DNA from: Planctomycetota bacterium
GTDB taxonomy: Bacteria > Planctomycetota > JAJSAM01 > JAJVHW01
NCBI GenBank assembly: GCA_021776825.1
Contig: JAJFFG010000001.1
Location: 1-64,000 of the forward strand
Direction: 5' to 3'
DNA length: 64,000 nt
Positions within the stretch are counted from its first letter, which is position 1. Each line of letters opens with the position of its first letter. The notes under the pieces were generated by a model. The model saw nothing but the letters and a program-made list of their open reading frames with translations. It did not search any database and had not been told where the DNA came from. Both the position numbers and the translations under genes were made by a program. This document shows, in pieces, positions 43,550 through 52,538 of the stretch.

Positions 43550-44651
43550 GTCACGGCGATTGCGGTCGCTCGGTTGGTGGGCGGCCTGCGGGGCATGTGG
43601 CAATCGCCGCGCCCTAGCGTTGTTGTCTGGTCGGCTCCGCGGGTGCGTTACCTCGGTGGCGAGGGCGTTCCCCCTCGGTCGCACCCTTGCGTGGCCTCCA
43701 TTTCCCGCGTCACGGCGCCTGCGCTGACGCGCAACCGCAGCGCCCCGGGTAAGGATCCGGACCCAGTTCGCCGCCTCAGGTCCAGGGGACCCGGCATCGT
43801 CAACGGCGCCGTAGGGGCGGAGCCCCTGCTCCGCCCCGCCGACGGACGTTGCTCGGACCGGGGCGGTGGAAGGCGCTCAGCGCACGGCCCTGGTGGAACG
43901 GGCGGCCGCGGGCGATTGACCTCGCCGGTCGATGGCGCAGCCCGTCGCACCACCAAGCGGCATCGGCGCCCTCGACCGATCGCCGCCCGCATCACCGGTG
44001 TGGTCCGCCGAGCGCCACCGGACCGTCTCGACCGCGCGCATCCCAGCGGGCGGGGCGGACCAGGGGGTCCGCCCCTACGGCACCCACTGACACTCGACAC
44101 CGCTCGATCCGGCGTACCTCCTCGTACGGGCGGATCTCCTGATCCGCCCTGCCGACACGGACCGCGCTCCGCGACCTCGACGCAGATTGCCGGCGCTGAG
44201 CGGACGACCCCGGCGGACGACCCGGCTCCCGGCGACGACCTCCACGGCACTGCGCGTCCCTGCTGATCGGGGAGCGACGTGCCTCCCCGATGGCCGTGCA
44301 CGCGACCGACGTCGCTCGCGGAGCGCCATCGCGACGGCGTCGTGTGGGCGACCCCAGCGGGCGGGGCGGATCAGGAGATCCGCCCTGTATGCATTCGGGG
44401 CGTGCGATCGGCCGCGCCGCGCCCACCCGCTCTCAACCCGACGAATTCCGCGACTGTCGTCTCTGTCGGAGCCTGATTCGCTGGACGTAGGTCACGGACT
44501 TCCGGGGAAGGTTTGACCCCCTTGAGGCCTTTCCTACGATGTCCGGCTATCTCGTGCCTCAGGCCCAGCGCCGCGCGAGAGACCGCGCGGAATTCGACTC
44601 TCCGGAGTGGATGCGGGCGTCTCTCGATCGGTAGAGCGAGGAGCTTCGTCC
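43550..44651. repeat. 1.1-kb gene-free region: intergenic module plus two 260-bp palindrome-ended elements
   Basis: Starts right after the ferredoxin stop with GTCACGGCGATTGC. The pairing arms at 43555-43563 and 43600-43608 have exactly the spacing seen at 18255-18308. TTGTTGTCTGGT and a GCGTCACGG...GCGCAACC...AAGGATCCG block follow. Element A is bounded by palindromes 43814-43837 and 44052-44075 (262 bases), element B by 44128-44149 and 44364-44385 (258 bases). The last part holds the promoter of the bc operon. Open frames crossing the region are low-quality and differ between copies, so I call none a gene. Confidence 0.75.
44513..44540 (+). promoter_or_regulatory. Probable sigma70-type promoter of the bc-complex operon
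   Basis: TTGACC (44513-44518) and TACGAT (44535-44540) are separated by 16 bases and stand out as A+T-richer in this DNA. They lie about 110 bases before the Rieske start codon. Judged by eye only. Confidence 0.45.
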
Positions 44652-45257
44652 ATGTCCGAATCCGGCTCTCCTCCGAGCCCGCCGCCGCCGCCCGCAGCAT
44701 CCAAGCCGATGCCGCGTCCGGCCGGTGCTGCCGTGCCGCGTCGACCGCGCCCGCCGAAGCAGCGGGGGACCGATCTCGAGCCGCCGCGCAAGCCGGCTCA
44801 GTTGCGTCGGCGCACGCTGTCCTGGCTCAGCCTGAGCGGCGTGCTGCTCGCCATGACCGGCTGTACGGTGAAGTTCTTCTTCCCGCGCGCGCTCTTCGAG
44901 CCGCCGACGACGTTCAAGGTCGGCTACCCGTCGGACTACTCGTTCGGCGTCGACTCGCGCTGGCAGTCGAAGTACCGCATCTGGGTCGTGCGCGACGCCG
45001 AGAAGATCTTCGTGATCTACGCCGTCTGCACGCATCTCGGCTGCACCCCGGACTGGGTGTCGTCGGCCAATAAGTTCAAGTGCCCGTGCCACGGCTCGGG
45101 CTACGACTCGGCCGGTGTGAACTTCGAGGGCCCGGCGCCGCGTCCGATGGACCGCACCGCGATCACCCTCGGCGCCGACGGCCAGATCGAGGTCAACGTG
45201 CTGAAGCTCTTCCAGCACGACAGGTGGGACGACGAAGACTCGTTCCTCCCCGCCTAG
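44652..45257 (+). CDS. Rieske [2Fe-2S] protein of a bc-type complex
   Basis: 201 residues. Start at 44652 with a GAGGAG ribosome site. A Pro-rich cytoplasmic leader (about 45 residues) is followed by one membrane helix (LSWLSLSGVLLAMTG). The cluster ligands are C126-x-H128 (CTHLGC, with disulfide C131) and C144-P-C146-H147 (CPCHGSGYD). It takes electrons from quinol at cytochrome b and passes them to cytochrome c. First gene of the operon with cytochrome b, subunit IV and the octaheme cytochrome. Confidence 0.93.
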   Translation: MSESGSPPSPPPPPAASKPMPRPAGAAVPRRPRPPKQRGTDLEPPRKPAQLRRRTLSWLSLSGVLLAMTGCTVKFFFPRALFEPPTTFKVGYPSDYSFGVDSRWQSKYRIWVVRDAEKIFVIYAVCTHLGCTPDWVSSANKFKCPCHGSGYDSAGVNFEGPAPRPMDRTAITLGADGQIEVNVLKLFQHDRWDDEDSFLPA

Positions 45258-45298
45258 CCGCCGCGCACACGTAGCGAATCCCACGGAGCGGAGAACCG

Positions 45299-46180
45299 AT
45301 GGTTCCCAAGAACGAGCTCGATACTCCAGGCCTCGGAGAGGTCGTGGAGAAGGTGCAGGAGGCGAAGGACCTGCACCTGAAGTGGTTGAAAAACCCCTTC
45401 GAGACAGAGCTGTGGCGCTCGATCTTCCGGCACAAGGTGGACGACGCGCCGCGCAACCGCTCGCTGGCGGTGCTCTCGAACGTGTTTCTCCACCTGCACC
45501 CGGCCAAGGTCAACCGGGACGCCGTGCGCTACACGTTCACGTGGGGCATGGGCGGGATCACGTTCTACCTGTTCCTGGTCCTGACCTTCACCGGCGTGGC
45601 GCTGATGTTCTATTACCACCCGACGAAGGCCGACGCGTTCCGGGACATCCTCTATCTGAAGAACGACGTCCCGTTCGGCAACTTCATGCGGAACATGCAC
45701 CGCTGGGCCGCGCACGCCATGATCATCACCGTCTGGACGCACCAGATGCGGGTGTTCATGACCGGCAGCTACAAGCCGCCGCGAGAGTTCAACTGGAACG
45801 TCGGCGTCATCCTGCTGCTGGTCACGATGCTGCTCTCGTTCACCGGCTACCTGCTGCCGGACGATCAGCTCGGCTTCTGGGCCGTCACGGTCGGCACGAA
45901 CATGGCGCGCGCCACGCCGCTCATCGGCCATGAGGGCCCGCTGGGTCCGGAGATCGGCGCGACCGCCTTCAACGACATTCGGTTCGCGATGCTCGGCGGC
46001 TCGATCGTCGACGCGAATGCGCTCTTGCGCGCCTACATCTGGCACTGCGTCGCGCTGCCACTCGTCGCGGGCATCTTCATGATCGTGCACTTCTGGCGCA
46101 TCCGTAAGGACGGCTCCATTAGTGGCCCGGCACCGGTGATGCTCGCCTCCGAGGTCAAGACCGCGAAGGGACGTCGCTGA
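45299..46180 (+). CDS. Cytochrome b, N-terminal (b6-like) subunit of the bc complex
   Basis: 293 residues with four main membrane helices. Heme b ligands are visible in HRWAAHAMIITVWTHQMRVF and in YIWHCVALPLVAGIFMIVHF. FTGYLLPDDQLGFWAVTVGT is the Qo-site region. The gene is split before the PEWY helix, as in b6f-type and Gram-positive complexes. Its stop overlaps the next start (TGATG). Confidence 0.93.
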   Translation: MVPKNELDTPGLGEVVEKVQEAKDLHLKWLKNPFETELWRSIFRHKVDDAPRNRSLAVLSNVFLHLHPAKVNRDAVRYTFTWGMGGITFYLFLVLTFTGVALMFYYHPTKADAFRDILYLKNDVPFGNFMRNMHRWAAHAMIITVWTHQMRVFMTGSYKPPREFNWNVGVILLLVTMLLSFTGYLLPDDQLGFWAVTVGTNMARATPLIGHEGPLGPEIGATAFNDIRFAMLGGSIVDANALLRAYIWHCVALPLVAGIFMIVHFWRIRKDGSISGPAPVMLASEVKTAKGRR

Positions 46181-47109
46181 TGGACTTCCAACAGCTCTGG
46201 GAGATCACGACGCTCCCCGACAACATCCCGATCGTCCTGCTCGGGATCCTGACGCCGTTCTTCCTCTGGTACGGCTTCCGCGAGGCGGTCAAGAACGACC
46301 GCCTCATCGCGCAGCTCGAGGCCGACCCCGCGCTCGCGAAGACGCACCACAGGAAGCACCAGCCGTACCACCCGGCTTGGGACAAGACGGTCCACGTCTG
46401 GCCCTACCTCCTGCGGATCGAGTTCCTCGCCTGCCTGGCGGTGACGGCGTTCCTGATCCTCTGGGCCGTGTACTTCAACGCGCCCCTCGAGGAACCGGCC
46501 GACCCGACGCTCACGATGAACCCGGCGAAGGCGCCGTGGTACTTCCTCGGGCTCCAGGAGATGCTCGTCTACTTCGATCCGTGGATCGCGGGCGTCATCC
46601 TGCCGAACGTGATCGTGGTCGGGCTGATGGCCATCCCGTACATGGACACGAGCCCGCTCGGCAACGGCTACTACACGTGGAAGCAGCGCAAGTTCGCCAT
46701 CGGCGGCTTCATGTTCGGCTACCTCGTGCTGTGGCTCGCCCTGGCGTTCCTCGGGACGTTCGTCCGCGGACCCGGCTGGATGATCTTCTGGCCCGGCGAG
46801 ATCTGGGATCACCACCGAGTCGTGCACGAGGTGAACGTGCATCTGCACGAGCTGTTCGGTCTGACCGACACGTTGCAGATCGCCATCTTCGGCGGCGTAG
46901 CGACGATCGGCTTCCTGGCCGCAGCGGGCGGCGCGACCGACTTCGCGTTGCGCAAGTACAAGCCCGAGCTGTTCCGCAAGATGAACATCGTGCAGTACGT
47001 CCACATGGTGGGCTTCCTGGTCATCATGGCCGCGCTGCCCGTGAAGATGGTGCTGAAGCTCGCCTTCGGCATCAAGTACGTGTGGGTGACCCCCTGGTTC
47101 AACGTCTAG
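46180..47109 (+). CDS. Cytochrome b C-terminal subunit (subunit IV-like)
   Basis: 309 residues. After a first helix and a charged loop, the stretch NPAKAPWYFLGLQEMLVYFD corresponds to the PEWY Qo motif (here A-P-W-Y). Further helices follow, to GIKYVWVTPWFNV. It is longer than plant subunit IV (160 residues) and contains extra helices like the C-terminal half of mitochondrial cytochrome b. Together with the preceding gene it forms the quinol-oxidising core. Confidence 0.88.
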   Translation: MDFQQLWEITTLPDNIPIVLLGILTPFFLWYGFREAVKNDRLIAQLEADPALAKTHHRKHQPYHPAWDKTVHVWPYLLRIEFLACLAVTAFLILWAVYFNAPLEEPADPTLTMNPAKAPWYFLGLQEMLVYFDPWIAGVILPNVIVVGLMAIPYMDTSPLGNGYYTWKQRKFAIGGFMFGYLVLWLALAFLGTFVRGPGWMIFWPGEIWDHHRVVHEVNVHLHELFGLTDTLQIAIFGGVATIGFLAAAGGATDFALRKYKPELFRKMNIVQYVHMVGFLVIMAALPVKMVLKLAFGIKYVWVTPWFNV

Positions 47110-47118
47110 CTAACGCTG

Positions 47119-47159
47119 GTCGCCTGACCAGGCGACGGCGCCCGCCGTGGAGCGGGCGC
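47119..47159 (+). promoter_or_regulatory. Two consecutive perfect hairpins between cytochrome b-IV and octaheme cytochrome genes
   Basis: GTCGCCTG/CAGGCGAC (47119-47126 and 47129-47136) and GCGCCCGC/GCGGGCGC (47138-47145 and 47152-47159) are perfect inverted repeats back to back. No T-run follows, so rho-independent termination is unlikely. They could stabilise or partly block the transcript and set subunit ratio. Confidence 0.5.
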
Positions 47160-47172
47160 GCGAAAGGGTGAG

Positions 47173-50100
47173 ATGAGCGATAAGACCCCCACCTCCGACA
47201 TCCCGCCGGATCCGATCTACGCCAAGTCATTGAGCGTACCGATCTTCCTGGCGAGCCTGGCCGTGCTGGTGTCGACCGCGATTGCGATCGTCGACGAGTT
47301 CCAGTGGCGCCGGCCGTACAAGGCGATCCAGCAGGAGTGGAAGACCGTCTACCCGAACTACCTCGAGGGGTTGGCCGGGGAGCGGCGCACACACGTCAAC
47401 GACGTGCTGCTCGAGCTCGACGAGTACAAGGCCCTGACGAAGGCTCAGGGGCGGGCCAGCGACGACTCCAAGGCCGCGCGCGACGCCATCCAGCTCCAGA
47501 TCTCGAACGTCGACTCCAAGCTGGCGGTGCTCCTCGAGGCCATCAAGAGCCCGCGCAGCGAGATCGCCGCCGAGAGCTACAAGGCCGAGCACGCGGCGCA
47601 GGTCGCGGGCATGGTCCCCGTCACGAAGGACGTTGCCGACGCGAAGGGCTACCTCGAGAAGATCGAGCGGATCAACGCGCGCAAGATGCGCCTCGAGTGG
47701 GACGAGAAGGACGGGCTCCTGGCGGATGCCACTGTGACCGGCCAGACCGAGGACACGACGGTCGGTGTGGCCATCGCGGCTCTCGTACCCCTGCAGGAGA
47801 AGAAGGCGTCGCTCCAGCGCGAGCTCGGCGGCGCGAACGGGCCCCTGTCGGCTGCGACTGCGCGCGTCAACGCGTGGAAGACGAAGAACCTCGGCAACAT
47901 CGCGCTGTTGCTCGACAACCTCGACGACGAGGATCTGAGCGAGAAGATCGCCGCCAAGGTCTCCGAGGTCGGCGCTGCCGAGTACCTCGACCGCCACACG
48001 ACCGCGCTCGAGGCCAAGAACCTGCAGGGCGAGATCGACCGTGTGAAGGACTGGAGCGTCGGCGACCTCGGCGTCTCGCAGATCCACATCCCGGACGCCC
48101 GCAACTGGGTCGATCGCTGCGAGACCTGCCACCTGAACACGCGGGCGCCGCTCGCGGTCAACGCGTCGGACATGGGCGGGAACAACCTGTTCGCCAGCCA
48201 CCCGCGTCCCGACGAGCTGCTCGCGACGCACGACCCGAACGAGTTCGGCTGCTCGATGTGCCACAACGGCAACGGCGTGGCCGTCACGAGTGCCAAGGAG
48301 GCGCACGGCTACAACAAGTACTGGCTGATGCGGATGTTCCCGTCCCCCAACTACGAGACGGGCTGCAACCAGTGCCACGTAGGGGAACTGCACATCGAGA
48401 ACGGTGAGCGGATCACCGCCGGCAAGGAGAACTTCCGGAAGTACGGCTGCTGGGGCTGCCACAAGATGGAGGGCTACGACCCCGAGCCCGCCGAGGCTCG
48501 CCTCGTCGCGAAGCAGATCGCCGATCTCGACGCCGAGATGCAGGCGAAGCAGACGCGCATCGGCAACCTGAAGGCCCTGCTTGACCCCGTCTTCGACGCG
48601 GACGAGGAGCGCTTCAGCGAGATGGAGCCCGAGAACAAGCGGCAGCGCAGCGCGCTCGCGATGGAGATCGCCGGGCTGCGCACGCAGAAGGCGGCGCTGC
48701 AGCGCATGTTCCACGACCTGAACAAGGAGCGGAAGCGCGTCGGGCCGAACCTGAAGGACGTGCGTTCCAAGGTGAAGCGCGGCTGGATCACGCAGTGGGT
48801 CCAGAACCCGAAGGGCTGGCGTCCGTCGACGAAGATGCCGGTGTTCCGCTGGCACGAGAAGGGCGAGGCTGAGGCCGTCGCCGCGTTCCTCTGGCAGTCG
48901 TCCACGGACACGACCGATCGTCGCGCCTACAACATCGAGACGATCGCGCCCGGAGACCCGACCGCGGGTGAGGCCATCTTCGACACCGTCGGCTGCCTCG
49001 CGTGCCACAGCATCGATCGTGGTGACGAGAACGTCGGCAACGACTTCGCGGCGAACCTCACCAACCTCGGCGAGAAGAACCACTACGACTACGTCGTGCG
49101 CTGGGTCGAGAACCCGCGCCATCGCATCGCTCCGTACTGCGCCGACTGCGCCACGGACATCACGCCAGCCGAGTTCGCCGCGGGTGCCGAGAAGGCCGCG
49201 TTCACCCGCGATCACACGAACTGCCCGAACTGCGGTCACGAACTGCAGTGGGACAACCCGACCGTCATGCCGAGCTTCCGCCTCTCGCGGAAGGAAGCGC
49301 GCGACGTCGCCACGTACCTGGTCAACCAGGGTGGCGGCACCGGCGTCGACATGAGCGATCCGGCTCCGTGGCTCGACGACAAGGCGCTGTTCGAGAAGGG
49401 CAAGCGCCTCGTGGCCTTCCACGGCTGCGCGGGCTGCCACGAGATCGCGGGACTCGAGGACGAGGGCCGCATCGGCACGGAGCTGTCCCAGTGGGGCAGC
49501 AAGCCGATGGAGCGTCTCGATTTCGGTCACTACACGAGCGACGCGAAGCGCGGTATCGAGCCGCTGCTCGACTTCGTCGCGCCGAAGGACGAGGCCGACG
49601 GCAACGACACGAAGCTCTTCACCGACAGCCAGAAGTACTACGCCGGCAAGTGGTACAACCACCGCGGCTTCATCCTGCACAAGCTCGCGAAGCCCGAGAT
49701 CTTCGACGACGCGAAGAACCTCGATCGCCCCGCGCGGCTGCGCATGCCGCGCTTCGACCTCTCCGCACAGGAGATGATCGACATCGCGACGTTCGTGATG
49801 GGCTCCATCGAGACTCGCTTCCTGCCGGAGTCGATGAAGTACACACCGGACGCCGAGGGCGAGGCCATCCGCAAGGGCTGGTGGGTCGTCCGGAAGTACA
49901 ACTGCGAGGGCTGCCACGAGATCCTTCCGGGCACGGTCCCCGCGATCCAGGAGCTGCCGCACTTCATCGACGGCCAGGAGAACGCGGCGGATCGTCCGCC
50001 GTACCTCGTGGCCACCGGCTTTCGCACGCAGCCCGGGTTCCTCGCGAGCTTCCTGAAGGATCCGTCGCTCGGCGGTGGGACCAAGGCGCCGAAGTCGCTG

Positions 50101-50640
50101 CGTCCGCACCTCTCGGTGCGCATGCCGACCTTCTCGTTCACCGACAGCGAGGCGAACGCGCTCGTGCAGTTCTTCGACGCGATGGCGAAGCAGCCGGCTG
50201 TCTACCAGCCCGAGCCCTTGGTGCCGCTCACCGCCAAGGAGGAGATCGTCGCCCAGGCGATCTTCAAGGGCGCGAACTGCACGCAGTGCCACGTCGTGAC
50301 CGGACAGGCGGTCACCGAAGAGACCAAGGCGCCGAACCTCACGTACTCGGGCCAGCGCCTCCGTCCGGAGTGGATCGCTCGCTGGTTGCAGAACCCCGCC
50401 GAGCTCGAGCCGCCGACGGCCATGCCGGCACTCTTCCGCCTCGAGTGCGGGAAGTGCAAGACGTGGTACTCGACCGACGAGATGGCGAACCTCCCCGAGC
50501 CGGACACCTGCAGCAACTGCGGCGAGGGTCTGGGCAACGGGCGCTGGGTCTACCAGGACAAGGCGCTGAAGGCGGCGACGGACTACAAGGGCGATCACAT
50601 CGACCTGATGGTCCGGTACCTGAGGGCGCTGGCCGATTAG
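47173..50640 (+). CDS. Octaheme cytochrome c of the bc-type complex, with zinc-ribbon-like inserts
   Basis: 1155 residues. One N-terminal membrane anchor (VPIFLASLAVLVSTAIAIV), a long charged, probably coiled-coil part to residue 290, then eight CxxCH heme sites at C316, C360, C398, C426, C608, C752, C911 and C1036. A second coiled stretch lies between hemes 4 and 5 (about 440-530). Two extra pairs of CxxC knuckles are not heme sites: C656-AD-C659 with C684-PN-C687, and C1092-GK-C1095 with C1113-SN-C1116. They look like zinc ribbons inserted after hemes 5 and 8. It lies behind cytochrome b-IV and likely takes electrons from the Rieske protein. Confidence 0.88.
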   Translation: MSDKTPTSDIPPDPIYAKSLSVPIFLASLAVLVSTAIAIVDEFQWRRPYKAIQQEWKTVYPNYLEGLAGERRTHVNDVLLELDEYKALTKAQGRASDDSKAARDAIQLQISNVDSKLAVLLEAIKSPRSEIAAESYKAEHAAQVAGMVPVTKDVADAKGYLEKIERINARKMRLEWDEKDGLLADATVTGQTEDTTVGVAIAALVPLQEKKASLQRELGGANGPLSAATARVNAWKTKNLGNIALLLDNLDDEDLSEKIAAKVSEVGAAEYLDRHTTALEAKNLQGEIDRVKDWSVGDLGVSQIHIPDARNWVDRCETCHLNTRAPLAVNASDMGGNNLFASHPRPDELLATHDPNEFGCSMCHNGNGVAVTSAKEAHGYNKYWLMRMFPSPNYETGCNQCHVGELHIENGERITAGKENFRKYGCWGCHKMEGYDPEPAEARLVAKQIADLDAEMQAKQTRIGNLKALLDPVFDADEERFSEMEPENKRQRSALAMEIAGLRTQKAALQRMFHDLNKERKRVGPNLKDVRSKVKRGWITQWVQNPKGWRPSTKMPVFRWHEKGEAEAVAAFLWQSSTDTTDRRAYNIETIAPGDPTAGEAIFDTVGCLACHSIDRGDENVGNDFAANLTNLGEKNHYDYVVRWVENPRHRIAPYCADCATDITPAEFAAGAEKAAFTRDHTNCPNCGHELQWDNPTVMPSFRLSRKEARDVATYLVNQGGGTGVDMSDPAPWLDDKALFEKGKRLVAFHGCAGCHEIAGLEDEGRIGTELSQWGSKPMERLDFGHYTSDAKRGIEPLLDFVAPKDEADGNDTKLFTDSQKYYAGKWYNHRGFILHKLAKPEIFDDAKNLDRPARLRMPRFDLSAQEMIDIATFVMGSIETRFLPESMKYTPDAEGEAIRKGWWVVRKYNCEGCHEILPGTVPAIQELPHFIDGQENAADRPPYLVATGFRTQPGFLASFLKDPSLGGGTKAPKSLRPHLSVRMPTFSFTDSEANALVQFFDAMAKQPAVYQPEPLVPLTAKEEIVAQAIFKGANCTQCHVVTGQAVTEETKAPNLTYSGQRLRPEWIARWLQNPAELEPPTAMPALFRLECGKCKTWYSTDEMANLPEPDTCSNCGEGLGNGRWVYQDKALKAATDYKGDHIDLMVRYLRALAD

Positions 50641-51474
50641 CGTCACGTCGGCTGCGAAGCAGCCGCCGCGCCGCTAATCGTCCAGGTGTTTCTGGTCGGC
50701 TCCGCGGCTGCGTGACCTCGCTCGCGAGAGCGATCCCCTCGGTCGCAGCCTTGCGTGGCCTCGGCCGAGGATCGCGTCACGGATCTTGCGCTGACGCGCA
50801 ACCTCCGCGCCCCGATCCTCGGCCGAGGATCGCGTCACGGATCTTGCGCTGACGCGCAACCTCCGCGCCCCGATCCTCGGCGGTTGTTGTCTGGTGTGTG
50901 CTCGGTCTCGTGACCCGTCACGCGAGAGCCATCGGCGCCGGTCGAGGACCTCCGCGCACACAATCCCCGCGTCACGCTGCTTGCGCCTGGGGCGCAACCA
51001 GCGCGCCCCGGGGTGAGGATCCGGACCATCTCGCGGGTGGCCTCGTCGACAGCGCCGTACGGGCGGATCTCCTGATCCGCCCCGCCCGCTGGGTGGCGCG
51101 CTCGATGCGGGTTCACCGGCGCTCCGCGCACGACCCTCGTCACGCCGACGGCTGACGGACGGGGTCGGTGGCCTCCCGACGAAGCGCGTGTGAGTTGCGA
51201 CGGTCTTCGCCGGGCGCCGCGCGGTCCACCTGGCTCGTCCGCGGAGCGCCGGCGACAGGGCTCGCGCGTGCGGTCGCGCGTCGGCGGGGCGGACCAGGGG
51301 GTCCGCCCCTTCGGCGTCATCGTCACGGCGCGGATCGGCGACGGCGCGGATCGGTATCGGCGCGGATCGGCGACGGCGCGGATCGGTGTCGGGCGGCCCG
51401 AACGACTGTCCCCGGCCAGCTCCCTCGCGCGGATTCGCAACGCGGGGTTCCTCGGCGTCCGTTTGAATGGCGGC
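50641..51474. repeat. 834-bp gene-free region: repeat module, 58-bp tandem duplication, one palindrome-ended element
   Basis: Directly after the stop codon come CGTCACGTCGGCTGC and a hairpin CGGCTGC/GCAGCCG. A 58-base unit is then present twice without change (50761-50818 and 50819-50876). TTGTTGTCTGGTGTGTGCTC follows at 50883, with the GCGTCACG...GCGCAACC...GAGGATCCG block, as at 18319. A 249-base element is bounded by palindromes 51061-51082 and 51286-51309. The last 100 bases contain a short run of repeated GCGCGGATCGGCGACG-like units (about 51335-51385). No gene is supported. Confidence 0.75.
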
Positions 51475-52317
51475 ATGCGGGGACGGTGGAGCCGAGAGCG
51501 AGGGGCGCTGGGGCGGGGGGCGATGCTCCTCTTCCTCGTGGCGTCGTGCATCGTGGTCGTGCCGGGGCTGTTCTGGTGGGGGACGTGGTTCGGGAACCGG
51601 CTCGACGACGCGGAGCTGATGGAGCGGCTCGGCCCCGACTCGAAACCGCGAGCCGTGCAGCACGGGATCGAGGAGATCACGCGGCGCTTCGAAGAGGGCC
51701 GCCCTGGGATGGATCGCTGGGCAGGCGAGCTCGTTCGCGTGTCGGCGAGTGCCGACGTGCCTGTTCGCGTCGCCGCCGCGTGGGCGATGCAGTTCGACCC
51801 GTCGCGCGAGGGCTTCGTTACTCGACTGCGTGTCCTGCTCGACGACCCGGACCCACTCGTGCGCCGCAACGCAGCGACCTCGCTGGCTCGCTCCGGCGAC
51901 CCCGCAGCGCTGCCCGTCCTGCGCGAGATGCTCTCCGACACGGTGGTCTTCTCTCCCGCGGCCGGCACGCTCGAGACGCTCCACCGAGCCGGACAGCCGG
52001 TGGCCGAGGGCCTGCTTCTGGCCATGATCGAGAGTGACGATGGCGTGGAGCACGAACTGCGCGCGTTGCTGCCTGGGCGCGTGCTCGCCGAACTGGCCGA
52101 GCGCGACGGCGTCGTCGCGAAGGGCGACGAGCTCCTGCGCGTCGGTCCGTCGCAGGAGCACATGCTGCACGCCGCAATGGGGCTGGCCCTCGCCGGTACG
52201 CCGGTCGATGTCGCGCTGCTCGAGCCTCTGGCCGACCCCCGGGCCGAGGTCGACGCCCGGCTTCGCGACGTGGCGGCGGCCGCGATCCGCTCGATCGAGT
52301 CTCGCTCCGAGGAGTGA
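51475..52317 (+). CDS. Membrane-anchored HEAT-repeat protein
   Basis: 280 residues. A basic leader and one membrane helix (AMLLFLVASCIVVVPGLFWWG) are followed by HEAT-like helical repeats: VPVRVAAAWAMQFDPSREGF, DPLVRRNAATSLARSGDPAA and EVDARLRDVAAAAIRSIE. PBS-lyase-type HEAT repeats usually bind other proteins. It lies between the bc complex and the cox operon. The start at 51475 excludes repeat-derived sequence upstream. Confidence 0.75.
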   Translation: MRGRWSRERGALGRGAMLLFLVASCIVVVPGLFWWGTWFGNRLDDAELMERLGPDSKPRAVQHGIEEITRRFEEGRPGMDRWAGELVRVSASADVPVRVAAAWAMQFDPSREGFVTRLRVLLDDPDPLVRRNAATSLARSGDPAALPVLREMLSDTVVFSPAAGTLETLHRAGQPVAEGLLLAMIESDDGVEHELRALLPGRVLAELAERDGVVAKGDELLRVGPSQEHMLHAAMGLALAGTPVDVALLEPLADPRAEVDARLRDVAAAAIRSIESRSEE

Positions 52318-52538
52318 CGATGGTCACCGACGGCGCGCCGTCCGTCGTCCACCCTCACGCTCGCCGAATTCAGGACGTCAGCGCCGGACGCCGGAGTTTC
52401 TTGAATCCCCTGGACCCGTAGCGAAACTGGCTGACTTTCCCACCGCCCGCGGCCAGAATTCGCGGGCACGGCGACGCGTCCGGACGGGATGAAGAGTGGC
52501 GGGGCGCCCAAGGGGGCTCCCGCGACAGGAGGATTGAG

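Noticed and set aside
43574..44266. Open frame of 230 codons in the gap after the ferredoxin gene, and similar frames at 18463 and 51168
   Set aside because: They run through the palindromic repeat elements, and the proteins do not agree between copies of the same repeat.
47227..50646. Minus-strand open frame of 1139 codons opposite the octaheme cytochrome
   Set aside because: A shadow frame without family resemblance; the plus strand has eight CxxCH motifs.
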